Positions 1 to 7,717 of a stretch of 28,263 nt of DNA are shown here, piece by piece; the stretch's first letter is position 1; the number at the start of each line of letters is the position of its first letter. The notes below the pieces were generated by a model. It worked only from the letters and a program-made list of their open reading frames with translations, was not told the origin of the DNA and searched no databases. This stretch comes from an uncultured Alistipes sp. (GTDB lineage Bacteria; Bacteroidota; Bacteroidia; Bacteroidales; Rikenellaceae), in NCBI GenBank assembly GCA_900546005.1, contig URBJ01000020.1, positions 1 to 28,263 on the forward strand, given 5' to 3'. A program made the translations under genes and the position numbers.

Positions 1-2
1 GT

Positions 3-155
3 GGGGCTGACGATGAGGGTGAGCTTATCCTCCCCCTCGCCGCAGCTGATCTTCCACTTTTCCGGCAGACGGCGGCGCGACTTTGGCACGCGCTTTGTAC
101 TTATTCCGGTCAGCTGCGGCACAGCAACCGCAGTGAGGTTTCTTCATTTATTTAA
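3..155 (+). CDS. C-terminal fragment of an unknown protein (cut by left edge)
   Basis: A frame open from the window edge (codons starting at base 3) runs 50 residues to a TAA at 153-155. It reads like genuine protein, with a helical stretch around LFRQTAARLWHAL and a polar tail ending SEVSSFI. The GC-rich codon use matches the neighbouring genes. A strong + strand terminator begins 37 bp after the stop, which supports a real + strand gene ending here. I do not recognise the family from this short C-terminus. An overlapping frame with a GTG at base 1 (to 207) runs into the terminator stem and looks spurious. Confidence 0.5.
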   Translation, partial: GADDEGELILPLAAADLPLFRQTAARLWHALCTYSGQLRHSNRSEVSSFI

Positions 156-191
156 GTTTGGGTTAGTAGTTTTAGGGATTAATTCCCGGGG

Positions 192-223
192 AAAGAGGCA
201 ACCGTGAGGGTTCCCTCTTTTTT
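192..223 (+). terminator. Rho-independent terminator after the left-edge gene
   Basis: AAAGAGG (192-198) pairs with CCTCTTT (214-220), and AACC (200-203) pairs with GGTT (209-212), closing a short GTGAG loop. The stem runs directly into a T tract (218-223). The T tract lies on the + strand side, so it fits the gene ending at 155. Confidence 0.75.
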
Positions 224-461
224 ATTTGTGCTTTTAGAAGTGGGATGCCAGGGACGGATAGTTTCAAAGAGAGATCCTCTTTGCAGATCCGTGGAGTGGC
301 CTGACAGATCTGTGGAGGTGTTGCCTTTGGAACGGAATCCTGCAGATCGCGAATAGTCTGAAATGCTGTATGCGGCATTTTGTTGGAGTGGTGTAAAGGG
401 TGCGCGCGTGGAGGCACGGTGGGCAAAAGTTGACAATTGCAGGCTTTGAGAGGACCAAAAG
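224..461. other. Intergenic spacer between convergent genes; no gene seen
   Basis: Together with its flanking terminators this fills the 382 bp between the + strand gene ending at 155 and the - strand gene ending at 538. No frame here looks coding. A small hairpin (AAAGAG, five bases, CTCTTT) sits near 264-280. A degenerate direct repeat of the form CAGATC(C/T)GTGGAG occurs twice near 288-317. Confidence 0.5.
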
Positions 462-497
462 AGAGAGGAGTTCTGCCGATCGGCAGAACTCCTCTCT
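462..497. terminator. 36-bp perfect palindrome, bidirectional terminator
   Basis: AGAGAGGAGTTCTGCC (462-477) is perfectly complementary to 482-497 around a central GATC, so the whole 36 bp is palindromic. T-rich DNA follows on the + strand (498-505) and a TTTT lies just outside the other arm on the - strand. It lies 41 bp past the end of the - strand lipoprotein gene and most simply terminates it. Confidence 0.8.
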
Positions 498-537
498 TCT
501 TTTTTGTCGTAGGTGTCGGGATGTGATCTCCGTAAGG

Positions 538-2898
538 TTATTCGTGAATCCGGATGTTGCGGATGTACATGGGGATACCGTTGATGTTGTTGATGTCGAA
601 CCGCATCTGGACCCCGGCATCGAGACATGCAGGATCGGTACGTAGGGCATTGGCCTTTCCGTCCGTCAGGTCGAACGTGATCGATGTCCAATCGTCGGCG
701 GCAGGAAAGTTGAGTCCGGCAACCGAACATCCCGCAATGATCTTGAAGAAGAATTCGATCGATCCTCCTTTTGCGCACCTGTATTCGAACGAGAGTTTGT
801 TTTCGTTGTCGGCGATGGCGCGGGTTCGGGGAGCCGTTGCAATGTACGGGTCGTTGGCATCGGCTTCAGCCTGATAGAGGTATGTGTATCCGGTAGTGTA
901 GCTGAAGTAGTCGGTCAGATCTTCGAGCCGTTCGAGTTGGTTTTCCGGACCTGTGAGGGCGATAAACAGTGCAGCGGCGGCACGCTCTTCGTCGGTTGTG
1001 CGGGTACGCATACGCATGCGTTGGATGTCAATCTGAGTTCCGGAGTCGGTGTCCAAGAGTATTTGAATACGAGAGCCGATGCCGCCCCATCCCGATTCGG
1101 AGATCAGATTCCCCAAATCGAAGGAGTATGTACTCCAGTCGGAGGCTGGAGTGAGTGGCATGATGGGGGTTGCTATCGCGTAGTCATCTAATTTGACGGA
1201 GAGTCCAACTTCCCGGTCACACCGATATTGGAAAGTCAATACCTGATCCGAAATGTTGTCGGCTATCCGTTGGGTCGTGATGGAGGGATTCGTTCCGGTG
1301 GTTTCGAGGGTAAATGAGCCGTTGGTTCCCGTATAATTGTTCTCGGTTAAGGTGACATTTTCGCTCTCCTTGATGTAGAAATATCCGGCCGGGAAATCGG
1401 TGTCATCGATCTCCCAACCATCGGAACGGATTCCATAGAAGGTCTCCCGGATTTGATCGATCGTACCGATATAGAGGTACACGTCGTATTCGAAGACAAG
1501 ACCTTTGGTGACGGCAAAGGTACGGATGGGAGCGAAGTAGGAGCATGCACCGCTGGTCGGTCCCTCACCGAGTCCGAACCGGTAGAGGGTCATCAGCGGA
1601 GTCCCGGGGGTGTAGACACCGAGTCCCCAGTCGTTGTCGTCGACGTATGCGGCCCAGTGCTCCGTACGGGTACGCTCTTCGTTGGTGATCGTTCCCGATG
1701 TTTGAGAGGGAGGGGTGTAGCGAGTGAGCACGTCGTTTGTCCAAGGCCTGTTTCCCGAATAGAAGACGAGATGGCTCAATCCGTTGTCCATGAATACGGC
1801 AGGAACCTCTTGGTGAGTTGCGGGGTGGTCAGTGGCCCCCGGACCGTTGTTTCGAAAAGTGTAGTGAATGTGTGCGATACGCCCGTCGAGTGTGATGGTC
1901 TCTTCCATTTCGCATTCGGAGAGGGCCTCGCCGCTGGCCCAATGAACCGGTTCAGAAACGATATTGATCGAGGTGGGGGTGATGTTTTGTGAGAGCACGC
2001 GGGCTTTCTCGCCGTGGCTTCCTCCTCCCTGAATGGGGTTCCACGACCATGAGGTACCGTTCCAGTTGCTGCCGTCCGCTTCGCCGTAATAGGATTGCTG
2101 CATGAATCGGCCTTCATCGGCATGGTTCAACAGGTTGCGTTTGGTGTCGACCTCCGAGAAGTGGAAGATCGAACCCCCTCGTTCCATGTCTACTCCTAAT
2201 TGAACGACTCCGTTGTTGATGTATACGGCGTCTTCCATACCCGCTTCAGGCCATATCTCGAAGATCTCTTGTTGTGGAGTGGCAGTTTGTCGGAGTTGGG
2301 TAGAGCTGCGGCCGTCGTTATCGATTGCCGCGATCGTGAAGGTGTATTCCGTCCCGTTGGTCAGGGGAGTAACCGTGTGGGATGTCGTTTCGGCCGAGAG
2401 CGAAACGTTTCCGTCTCCGGGAGTCCAAGAAAGCTGATACTCTTTTAGATTTCCGCTTGTCGGAGGATCCCATGTCAGGATGACTTCGCCGTCGCCGGCT
2501 TCAGCCCGGAAGTTTGTCGGAGCAGGCACATCGGCTGCTACTGGTGTTGCTCTCTGGCTGACCGGATCGGAGAGTGTGCCATTTTCGTATAGGGCTTTTA
2601 GCGTGAAGGTGTACTCCGTGCCGTTGGTGAGCTGCTCAACCGTATAGGTCTTGTCTTCAGCAGTCAGTGTGACCTGTCCGTCTCCGGGAGTCCAAGTCAA
2701 GGAATATCCGCTGACGAATTGACTCTCTGGAGCTGTCCAGTGCAGTGAGATCTGGGCATCGGCCGCCTGCGCTGTGAAGGCCGAGGGCGGCGGAGTAGGA
2801 TAGACGTTCGAGGTATCTTCGTTTTTGCACGAAGAGGTGACTCCCGAGGTAAAAACAAGTAGCAGGGTTAGGTAGGAGAGTAGTTTCAGGTACTTCAT
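538..2898 (-). CDS. Surface lipoprotein with two fibronectin type III domains and paired C-terminal beta-domains
   Basis: 786 residues. The N-terminus has a lysine, a hydrophobic stretch and a lipobox with Cys24 (VTSSC). It is followed by KNED, the acidic pattern associated with lipoprotein export to the surface in Bacteroidota. Two FN3 repeats follow, about 37-118 and 124-210, each with the conserved stretch LTNGTEYTFT. The middle (about 215-510) is rich in Trp, Tyr and Gly, with motifs such as GGSIFHFSEVDTKRN and GRFMQQSYYG. This resembles the core of secreted carbohydrate-active proteins, but I cannot assign a family. The C-terminal third holds two related modules, containing LTFQYRC and LSFEYRC, that look like jelly-roll carbohydrate-binding domains. 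A role in glycan binding or degradation at the cell surface is inference. It is transcribed alone, with a good upstream promoter and a palindromic terminator. Confidence 0.8.
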   Translation of the reverse strand: MKYLKLLSYLTLLLVFTSGVTSSCKNEDTSNVYPTPPPSAFTAQAADAQISLHWTAPESQFVSGYSLTWTPGDGQVTLTAEDKTYTVEQLTNGTEYTFTLKALYENGTLSDPVSQRATPVAADVPAPTNFRAEAGDGEVILTWDPPTSGNLKEYQLSWTPGDGNVSLSAETTSHTVTPLTNGTEYTFTIAAIDNDGRSSTQLRQTATPQQEIFEIWPEAGMEDAVYINNGVVQLGVDMERGGSIFHFSEVDTKRNLLNHADEGRFMQQSYYGEADGSNWNGTSWSWNPIQGGGSHGEKARVLSQNITPTSINIVSEPVHWASGEALSECEMEETITLDGRIAHIHYTFRNNGPGATDHPATHQEVPAVFMDNGLSHLVFYSGNRPWTNDVLTRYTPPSQTSGTITNEERTRTEHWAAYVDDNDWGLGVYTPGTPLMTLYRFGLGEGPTSGACSYFAPIRTFAVTKGLVFEYDVYLYIGTIDQIRETFYGIRSDGWEIDDTDFPAGYFYIKESENVTLTENNYTGTNGSFTLETTGTNPSITTQRIADNISDQVLTFQYRCDREVGLSVKLDDYAIATPIMPLTPASDWSTYSFDLGNLISESGWGGIGSRIQILLDTDSGTQIDIQRMRMRTRTTDEERAAAALFIALTGPENQLERLEDLTDYFSYTTGYTYLYQAEADANDPYIATAPRTRAIADNENKLSFEYRCAKGGSIEFFFKIIAGCSVAGLNFPAADDWTSITFDLTDGKANALRTDPACLDAGVQMRFDINNINGIPMYIRNIRIHE

Positions 2899-2935
2899 GT
2901 TTGTTGGTTTTACGGGTTCATAGTGGCGATCAAAA

Positions 2936-2966
2936 CAAAAATAGCATAAATTGGTGAGGTTTCCAA
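2936..2966 (-). promoter_or_regulatory. Bacteroidales-type promoter of the FN3 lipoprotein gene
   Basis: Read on the - strand, TATTTTTG (2943-2936) matches the TAnnTTTG -7 box. A TTG (2966-2964) lies 20 bp upstream as the -33 element. The box is 38 bp from the start codon. Confidence 0.6.
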
Positions 2967-3067
2967 TAGATTGAATTCATGGTTGTTGATGCACTGTATC
3001 CGGCCTTTTATCTACCCTGCAATATTTTTTGATGGGATTCCTGAATAAGGAAAAAGGTAAGGAATAT

Positions 3068-3112
3068 AAAAAAGAATGAACCATCCCCTTCTTGTGTGGA
3101 GAGGACGGTTCA
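3068..3112 (-). terminator. Terminator of the outer-membrane barrel gene
   Basis: TGAACC-A-TCC (3077-3086) pairs with GGA-C-GGTTCA (3103-3112) with one mismatch. On the - strand the stem is followed, three bases on, by a run of Ts (the A run at 3068-3073 on the + strand). It fits the gene ending at 3175. The rest of the 2899-3174 gap shows only the promoter above and a second weak inverted repeat (GCTTTCG/CGAAAGC) near 3129-3166. Confidence 0.6.
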
Positions 3113-3174
3113 AAGTATGGTTTTATATGCTTTCGCCGGATGTCCGCGAGGCTATGGACGAAAGCGGCTCTAAT

Positions 3175-3849
3175 TTAGAATCTCCAACCTGCCGTGAGAG
3201 AGAATACCCGGTTGGTGACTTTCGTGGATCCGAAACCCGCCATGTCTTTAAATTTGTTTGAGGCGATGTTGTTGAACGGGATATTGTATCGGGCATCGAG
3301 CACCAGTCCGAAGTTAAAGGAGTAGGCCAGACCGACCGGAATCGTTACGTCGACATTTTTCAGGGCACCGCTTTTTTTCAGGTCGGTGGTCGATGATTCG
3401 TTTCCGGTGTCACCCGATACTTCGCTGATGGATTTTGCGCCCAACAGGAATCCCGGTTGTATACCGGCTTTGAAGGCGAGTCCTCCGACGATATAGATGT
3501 TTGCCATCACCGGAACGTTCAGATAGTGCAGGCGAAGATTGTTCTTTGCAGACATGCTGAAAGAACCGGCACTGACGGAGATGTCGTCTTTCATACCTTG
3601 GCGGGAGTAAAGCACGTCAACCGAGAGACCGAAAACTTTTACGGGGCGGAATTCGGCGAAAGCACCGATAATCAAAGTGGGTTTGGCACCGCTGATGTTT
3701 TCGCTGGAGGATTCATCTCCGTTGTCATCGGATGTTGTGCCGATATCGGAGACGTTGAAACCGATTTTCGGACCGAAAGAGAAGGTTTTTTGTGCGGAAG
3801 CGATGCTGACAGCCGCCAGAAAAACGATTAAAAGTAGGCTTTTCTTCAT
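3175..3849 (-). CDS. PorT-like outer-membrane beta-barrel protein
   Basis: 224 residues. A cleavable signal peptide (MKKSLLLIVFLAAVSIASAQ) is followed by FSFGPKIGFNVSD, a typical first strand of small Bacteroidota barrels. Alternating hydrophobic strands run throughout, and the chain ends in Phe within SLTAGWRF, a C-terminal outer-membrane insertion signal. A Ser/Asp/Glu-rich loop at about 38-55 is probably extracellular. The fold class is clear from the pattern (outer-membrane beta-barrel, PorT/OMP_b-brl type). The ligand or function is unknown. It is a single gene with its own promoter and terminator. Confidence 0.85.
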   Translation of the reverse strand: MKKSLLLIVFLAAVSIASAQKTFSFGPKIGFNVSDIGTTSDDNGDESSSENISGAKPTLIIGAFAEFRPVKVFGLSVDVLYSRQGMKDDISVSAGSFSMSAKNNLRLHYLNVPVMANIYIVGGLAFKAGIQPGFLLGAKSISEVSGDTGNESSTTDLKKSGALKNVDVTIPVGLAYSFNFGLVLDARYNIPFNNIASNKFKDMAGFGSTKVTNRVFSLTAGWRF

Positions 3850-3895
3850 ATAAAATAAGATTTAAATAGTGTGTAATTCAGACAATTGTTGTGCA

Positions 3896-3923
3896 CAAAT
3901 GTAGAAAAAATTGGGAATAACAA
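3896..3923 (-). promoter_or_regulatory. Promoter of the outer-membrane barrel gene
   Basis: On the - strand TACATTTG (3903-3896) matches the -7 consensus. A TTG (3923-3921) lies 17 bp upstream, slightly closer than usual. The box is 46 bp from the start codon. Confidence 0.55.
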
Positions 3924-3963
3924 TAAAAATCGTTGTTAATAGGTTATTATACAAACCTTTTTT

Positions 3964-3994
3964 ATTGGAGAAGGAATTTGGGTATAATATTTGA
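3964..3994 (+). promoter_or_regulatory. Possible promoter of the DUF4251 gene
   Basis: TATAATATTTG resembles the Bacteroidales -7 box but has one extra spacer base before TTTG. A TTG near 3965-3967 could serve as the -33 element. If it is used, transcription would start near 4000. That favours translation from the ATG at 4035 over the ATG at 4008. Confidence 0.4.
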
Positions 3995-4007
3995 AACGTT
4001 TAAAATC

Positions 4008-4604
4008 ATGAAGATAGGAGAAAAAAAGAGCGAAATGTCGCACCGGTTTTTGAGATGTTTCCATGTGTGTTTGTTCGTGCTGGTTTTGGGCGTGACAACG
4101 CTGTCAGCCCAAGATTTGTCACGCAAAGAGATGCGCCAAGAGGAAAAACGTCAACAAGCACAAGCCGACAGTTTGGCATATACGCAGGGATTGGAGGCCC
4201 TGAAGCAGGGCCGCTTCGTCGTGGAAGTCGATCGCATGTTGTTCAAGCGGGGCAAGACAGCAAGCGTCAGTCCGATCACGAACTTTATTTCACGGGACGG
4301 ATCGGAAGCCGTGCTACAACTTACGTCCAATAGCGTTCAGCCCGGTCCGAATGGCATTGGAGGAATCACGTTGCGCGGAACGGTCTCCGACATAGAATTG
4401 AAGACGGACCGGAAGGGAATCGTGCACTATGATATGCGGGTACTCGGCGGCGGTATAGCGGCCGAGGTCAGCATAACGCTTGCTCCGGGCAGCAGTCGAG
4501 TCCATGTCGAGGTGAATCCCGATTTCAATAACTACGATATAATAATGGACGGACGAATCGTCCCTTATGACAATTCGTCCGTTTTTAGAGGTCGGGTCTA
4601 TTGA
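4008..4604 (+). CDS. DUF4251 family secreted protein
   Basis: About 198 residues from the ATG at 4008; a second ATG at 4035 gives 189. Either start leaves a signal peptide ending near TTLSAQ. An AGGAG at 4016-4020 precedes the 4035 start at long spacing, so the start is uncertain. The mature part begins with a charged helix (about 36-65, rich in Lys, Glu and Gln). It continues with the conserved DUF4251 pattern: FVVEVDRMLFKRG, then a NFISRDGSEAVLQL strand, then GPNGIGGITLRGTVS. DUF4251 proteins occur across Bacteroidales, are predicted periplasmic or outer-membrane associated, and have no known function. The gene converges with def, and its last codons contain a terminator-like hairpin. Confidence 0.85.
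   Translation: MKIGEKKSEMSHRFLRCFHVCLFVLVLGVTTLSAQDLSRKEMRQEEKRQQAQADSLAYTQGLEALKQGRFVVEVDRMLFKRGKTASVSPITNFISRDGSEAVLQLTSNSVQPGPNGIGGITLRGTVSDIELKTDRKGIVHYDMRVLGGGIAAEVSITLAPGSSRVHVEVNPDFNNYDIIMDGRIVPYDNSSVFRGRVY
4549..4586 (+). terminator. Terminator-like hairpin inside the end of the DUF4251 coding region
   Basis: ACGGACGAAT (4549-4558) is perfectly complementary to 4573-4582 with a 14-base loop, and five Ts follow (4582-4586). The structure lies 16 bp before the stop codon at 4602-4604, so it is inside the coding sequence. There is only 7 bp to the convergent def gene, which explains the lack of room for a conventional terminator. Confidence 0.6.
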
Positions 4605-4611
4605 CCGTATG

Positions 4612-5169
4612 CTACTTCTTGACCTGTTTGCAGCGGTAGTCGGCTCTGTATTTGCCTTTCGACATTGAGGTGAGCTTGCCCTTGATCAAGGTTTTCCGCA
4701 GCGGCGAGAGCCGGTCGACGAACATGATGCCGTCGAGATGGTCGTATTCGTGCTGAATGACGCGAGCGGCAAAGCCGTCGTACTCTTCGTCGTGTTCTAC
4801 AAAGTTTTCGTCCACGTAGCGAATCTTGATCCGGCTGGGCCGGTTGACCGATTCGTTGAGTCCCGGAAGACTTAGGCATCCCTCGGTGAACGGAGTCTCG
4901 TCGTCGGACCGTTCGTAGATTCGGGCATTGATAAAGGTTTTGCGGAAGCCGACTAGCCGCGGATCCTTGTCGGCATTGACCGAGGCATCGACGACAAAGA
5001 CCCGAATGTTGCGTCCCACTTGCGGGGCGGCAAGGCCTACTCCGTCGGCTTCGTACATGGTTTCCCACAAGTCGGCGACGAATCGGCTCAGATCGGGATA
5101 ATCGGGAGTTATATCCTCCGATTCATTCCGGAGCACGGTCGATCCGTAAATGTAGATTGGTAGTATCAT
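4612..5169 (-). CDS. def: Peptide deformylase
   Basis: 185 residues from the ATG at 5169. An in-frame ATG 18 bp upstream exists, but homologues begin MILPIY. The enzyme removes the formyl group from the initiator methionine of nascent proteins, using a bound metal. All three family motifs are present: GVGLAAPQ (43-50), EGCLSLPG (metal-binding Cys) and HEYDH (two metal-binding His and the catalytic Glu). Length is normal. It is the last gene of the - strand group ruvX-ddh-def and starts 36 bp after the ddh stop. In Bacteroides, def is also found next to ruvX (from memory), so ddh looks like an insertion in that pair. Confidence 0.95.
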   Translation of the reverse strand: MILPIYIYGSTVLRNESEDITPDYPDLSRFVADLWETMYEADGVGLAAPQVGRNIRVFVVDASVNADKDPRLVGFRKTFINARIYERSDDETPFTEGCLSLPGLNESVNRPSRIKIRYVDENFVEHDEEYDGFAARVIQHEYDHLDGIMFVDRLSPLRKTLIKGKLTSMSKGKYRADYRCKQVKK

Positions 5170-5205
5170 TTTTCTTGTTCTGTTCAAAAAGGTCTGGATT
5201 CCCGT

Positions 5206-6102
5206 TTATACCAAATGCGCGATCAGTTCGGTTCGGTCGCCGTAGAGCAGATCGATCATCGGGATTTCGATCAGCGTATAGCAGCCGGGGTTTTGGCGCA
5301 TGGATGCACGTGCCGTAGAGACCAGAATCTGTGCGGTCAGGGCCGGATTGTTGATGTGCATGTTAAATTCGAAGAGTTGGTTTTGGGTTTTACCCGAGAC
5401 GCCTTTGCGGGTGAGGTTCACTCCGTGTCCCATATCCTTCAGAGCGTCTACCGAATCGACCCGGATAACGTGCGTCTCGTCGTTTACGAAGTAGGGGTCG
5501 TTTTTGATGGCGTTGGCCACTTCGGTAAAGTCATATCCGGGTTTGAGTTCGATGTATACCATCCGACGGTGGATTCCGGTGCCGGTGGGAATAGTCATCG
5601 AGAGGGCAGCCTGTACACCTTCTATGGCCTTGACCGCAACGGTGTGTCCCATGCTCATTCCGGGTCCGAAATTGGTGTATGTCAAACCTTTGGGCGCGCA
5701 AGCCTCGAGCATGGCGCGGACAATCGAGTCAGTTCCGGGATCCCAGCCTGCCGACATGATCGAGACGGCTTTGTGCTGTGTGGCGATTTCGTTCAGTTTG
5801 CGGTGCAGTTCCGGGATTTCGGTGTGGATGTCGAAACTGTCTACTGTGTTGATTCCTTTGGCCAAAAGCTCCGAGGCGAAGGCTTCCACTTTACGGCTCG
5901 GCGTGCAAAGGATGGCAACGTCGACTTTCCCTAAAGCGTCGATTTCTGAAACGACTTTGTAGCTCTTCAATTCGTCGGGGACATCGGATGCGTTACGGCG
6001 GACGATGCCGGCGATTTCGAAATCAGGAGCGACTTGCAGTGCTTCGAGCACGAATTTTCCGATGTTGCCGTAACCGATTACGGCGGCTTTGATTTTTTCC
6101 AT
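5206..6102 (-). CDS. ddh: meso-Diaminopimelate D-dehydrogenase
   Basis: 298 residues, normal length. The enzyme makes meso-diaminopimelate from tetrahydrodipicolinate in one NADPH-dependent reductive amination. It thus bypasses the succinylase and acetylase routes to lysine and peptidoglycan precursors. The N-terminal Rossmann motif is VIGYGNIG (8-15). CTPSR and SAGWDPGTDS are characteristic of this dehydrogenase rather than of other GFO/IDH proteins. The substrate domain includes FGPGMSMGHTVA. It lies between ruvX (15 bp upstream) and def on the same strand and is probably co-transcribed with them. Confidence 0.93.
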   Translation of the reverse strand: MEKIKAAVIGYGNIGKFVLEALQVAPDFEIAGIVRRNASDVPDELKSYKVVSEIDALGKVDVAILCTPSRKVEAFASELLAKGINTVDSFDIHTEIPELHRKLNEIATQHKAVSIMSAGWDPGTDSIVRAMLEACAPKGLTYTNFGPGMSMGHTVAVKAIEGVQAALSMTIPTGTGIHRRMVYIELKPGYDFTEVANAIKNDPYFVNDETHVIRVDSVDALKDMGHGVNLTRKGVSGKTQNQLFEFNMHINNPALTAQILVSTARASMRQNPGCYTLIEIPMIDLLYGDRTELIAHLV

Positions 6103-6117
6103 GTTTTTAGGTTTTTC

Positions 6118-6555
6118 TTATATCTCGTTTTTTGTCTGTAAGCTCTGGGCTTCCATATAGCCTTGCAGGATGATAGTTGCACTGATGCGGTCGACCATCC
6201 CTTTGTCTTCGCGTCGGCGTTTTTTGGGTACGCCGCCGGCGATCATGGTTTGCAGGGCCAGTTTTGAGGTGAATCGTTCGTCGAACAGTTCGACGGGCAT
6301 TTGGGGCATCTCCTTGCCGAGCCGGTTCAGGAAGGGCCGGATGTAGGTGTAGGCCTCTGCCGGACGTCCGTCCATCTGGAGCGGCATACCCACGACGATC
6401 AGGTCGACTTCATGTTCCGCGACATAGCGTTTGATCACCTCCATCAGGGTGTGTGTCGGGACCGTTTCGAGCGGATTGGCGATGATCCTCAGCGGGTCGG
6501 AGACGGCGAGTCCCGTCCTTTTGCGTCCGTAGTCGATAGCCAAAATTCTTCCCAT
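6118..6555 (-). CDS. ruvX: RuvX/YqgF family Holliday-junction resolvase homologue
   Basis: About 145 residues from the ATG at 6555 (MGRILAIDYGRKRTGLAVSD). The frame stays open to 6639, but the extra residues look non-coding and lie over the promoter. It is an RNase H-fold protein implicated in pre-16S rRNA processing or junction resolution. The DYGRKRTGLA motif carries the first catalytic Asp, VVGMPLQMDG follows, FDERFTS carries the catalytic Glu, and DRISATIILQGY carries the last Asp. It is the first gene of the ruvX-ddh-def operon. Confidence 0.9.
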   Translation of the reverse strand: MGRILAIDYGRKRTGLAVSDPLRIIANPLETVPTHTLMEVIKRYVAEHEVDLIVVGMPLQMDGRPAEAYTYIRPFLNRLGKEMPQMPVELFDERFTSKLALQTMIAGGVPKKRRREDKGMVDRISATIILQGYMEAQSLQTKNEI

Positions 6556-6636
6556 AAGATTCATATTTTCCGATCGGGGTGCTTCCCGAGAGCCGTTTTG
6601 CCGCTCATATTGCAGGAGATAGCCTGTTTTTCGACA

Positions 6637-6663
6637 CAAAGTTAAGAAAAAAACTTATCTTTG
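6637..6663. promoter_or_regulatory. Overlapping divergent promoters of ruvX and the GH43-like gene
   Basis: On the - strand TAACTTTG (6644-6637) and on the + strand TATCTTTG (6656-6663) both fit TAnnTTTG. They are 11 bp apart and form an imperfect dyad, CAAAGTTAAG/CTTATCTTTG, around an A run. The + box lies 28 bp before the GH43 start. The - box lies about 80 bp before the chosen ruvX start. Confidence 0.6.
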
Positions 6664-6691
6664 CATTTTATAATACACTTCGGAAAAGATA

Positions 6692-7684
6692 ATGAAGAAA
6701 ATATTGTATCTGCTTTTGACCGGACTGATAGGCCTGTCGACCGGATATGAACTTGCGGCGCAAGGCGTTTCAGCCCTGCCGAAGCAGGGGATTGCGGTCG
6801 ATTCGGTGCATATTCGTGATCCGTTCCTATTGGTCGATTCGGTCAATGGCGTATACTATATGTTCGGGACGACCCGCGGTGTCGATAATCAGAATTGGAT
6901 CGGCGACGGTTTCGACCAATATATCAGCCGGGACATGCGTCGCTGGCAAGGTCCCTATCCGGTTTTCGAGCCGGGACCGGGGTTCTGGGGTAAAGGCAAC
7001 TTTTGGGCAGCGGAGTGCCATGAATATAGAGGTAAATATTACCTTTTTGCTACGATTCGCGGTGCGGTCGACAGCCTGCTTGGAACGGCGATTTTCGTGT
7101 CCGACACACCGCGAGGTCCATTCGAGGAGCATAGTGCCGGACGTGTGACGCCGGATACATGGCAATCGCTCGACGGAACGCTCTATGTCGATGAGAAGGG
7201 AAATCCGTGGATGGTTTTCTGCCACGAGTGGACCCAGATCGGAGACGGAACGATGGAGGCGGTACGGCTTACCCGAGACCTGAAGGCGGCCAAGGGAAAA
7301 CCGCGTACGCTGTTTGCTGCGTCGTCGGCACCATGGACCGTGATGATTGATCCCTCGAAGCAGGCGTATGTGACCGATGGTCCGTTCCTGTATCGCAACC
7401 GAAAGGGAGAGTTGCTGCTGTTGTGGTCGTCGTTCGGGAAAGAGGGGTATGCGATCGGTGTGGCCCGGTCTCAGAGCGGGCGGATCACCGGACCGTGGGA
7501 GCATTTTTCGGAACCGCTTTTTGCTCGCGACGGCGGACATGGCATGCTGTTCCGGACGCTCGACGGAGAGTTGCTGCTGAGTATCCATCAGCCGAATGTG
7601 CTGCCAGCCGAACGGCCCCATTTCTTCCGGGTGAAGGAGGCGGCCGACGGCTCTTTGTATTTGGACGGCGAGTTCCGTCCCTGA
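6692..7684 (+). CDS. Secreted glycoside hydrolase, family 43-like five-bladed beta-propeller
   Basis: 330 residues. A signal peptide ends near residue 24 (GYELAAQ). The catalytic pattern of GH43 and related propellers is visible: the base Asp43 in HIRDPF, the pKa-tuning Asp near 160 in SLDGTLYVDE, and the acid Glu near 179 in FCHEW. Aromatic motifs FWAAECHEYRGKYYLF and TDGPFLYRNRKGELLLLWS mark propeller blades. The likely substrate is an arabinose- or xylose-containing glycan, but the sequence does not show which. There is no lipobox, so the protein is probably periplasmic. glyS begins 33 bp downstream and may share the transcript. Confidence 0.85.
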   Translation: MKKILYLLLTGLIGLSTGYELAAQGVSALPKQGIAVDSVHIRDPFLLVDSVNGVYYMFGTTRGVDNQNWIGDGFDQYISRDMRRWQGPYPVFEPGPGFWGKGNFWAAECHEYRGKYYLFATIRGAVDSLLGTAIFVSDTPRGPFEEHSAGRVTPDTWQSLDGTLYVDEKGNPWMVFCHEWTQIGDGTMEAVRLTRDLKAAKGKPRTLFAASSAPWTVMIDPSKQAYVTDGPFLYRNRKGELLLLWSSFGKEGYAIGVARSQSGRITGPWEHFSEPLFARDGGHGMLFRTLDGELLLSIHQPNVLPAERPHFFRVKEAADGSLYLDGEFRP

Positions 7685-7717
7685 AAATCGGAATGATCGA
7701 AAAATCGAGATAATCTT

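Noticed and set aside
1..207. + strand frame with GTG at base 1
   Set aside because: It reads through the terminator stem at 192-207. The frame starting at base 3 gives more protein-like sequence and stops before the terminator.
2970..3067. Searched for a small gene or RNA between the two left - strand genes
   Set aside because: Only AT-rich DNA without a frame, hairpin or promoter box was seen.
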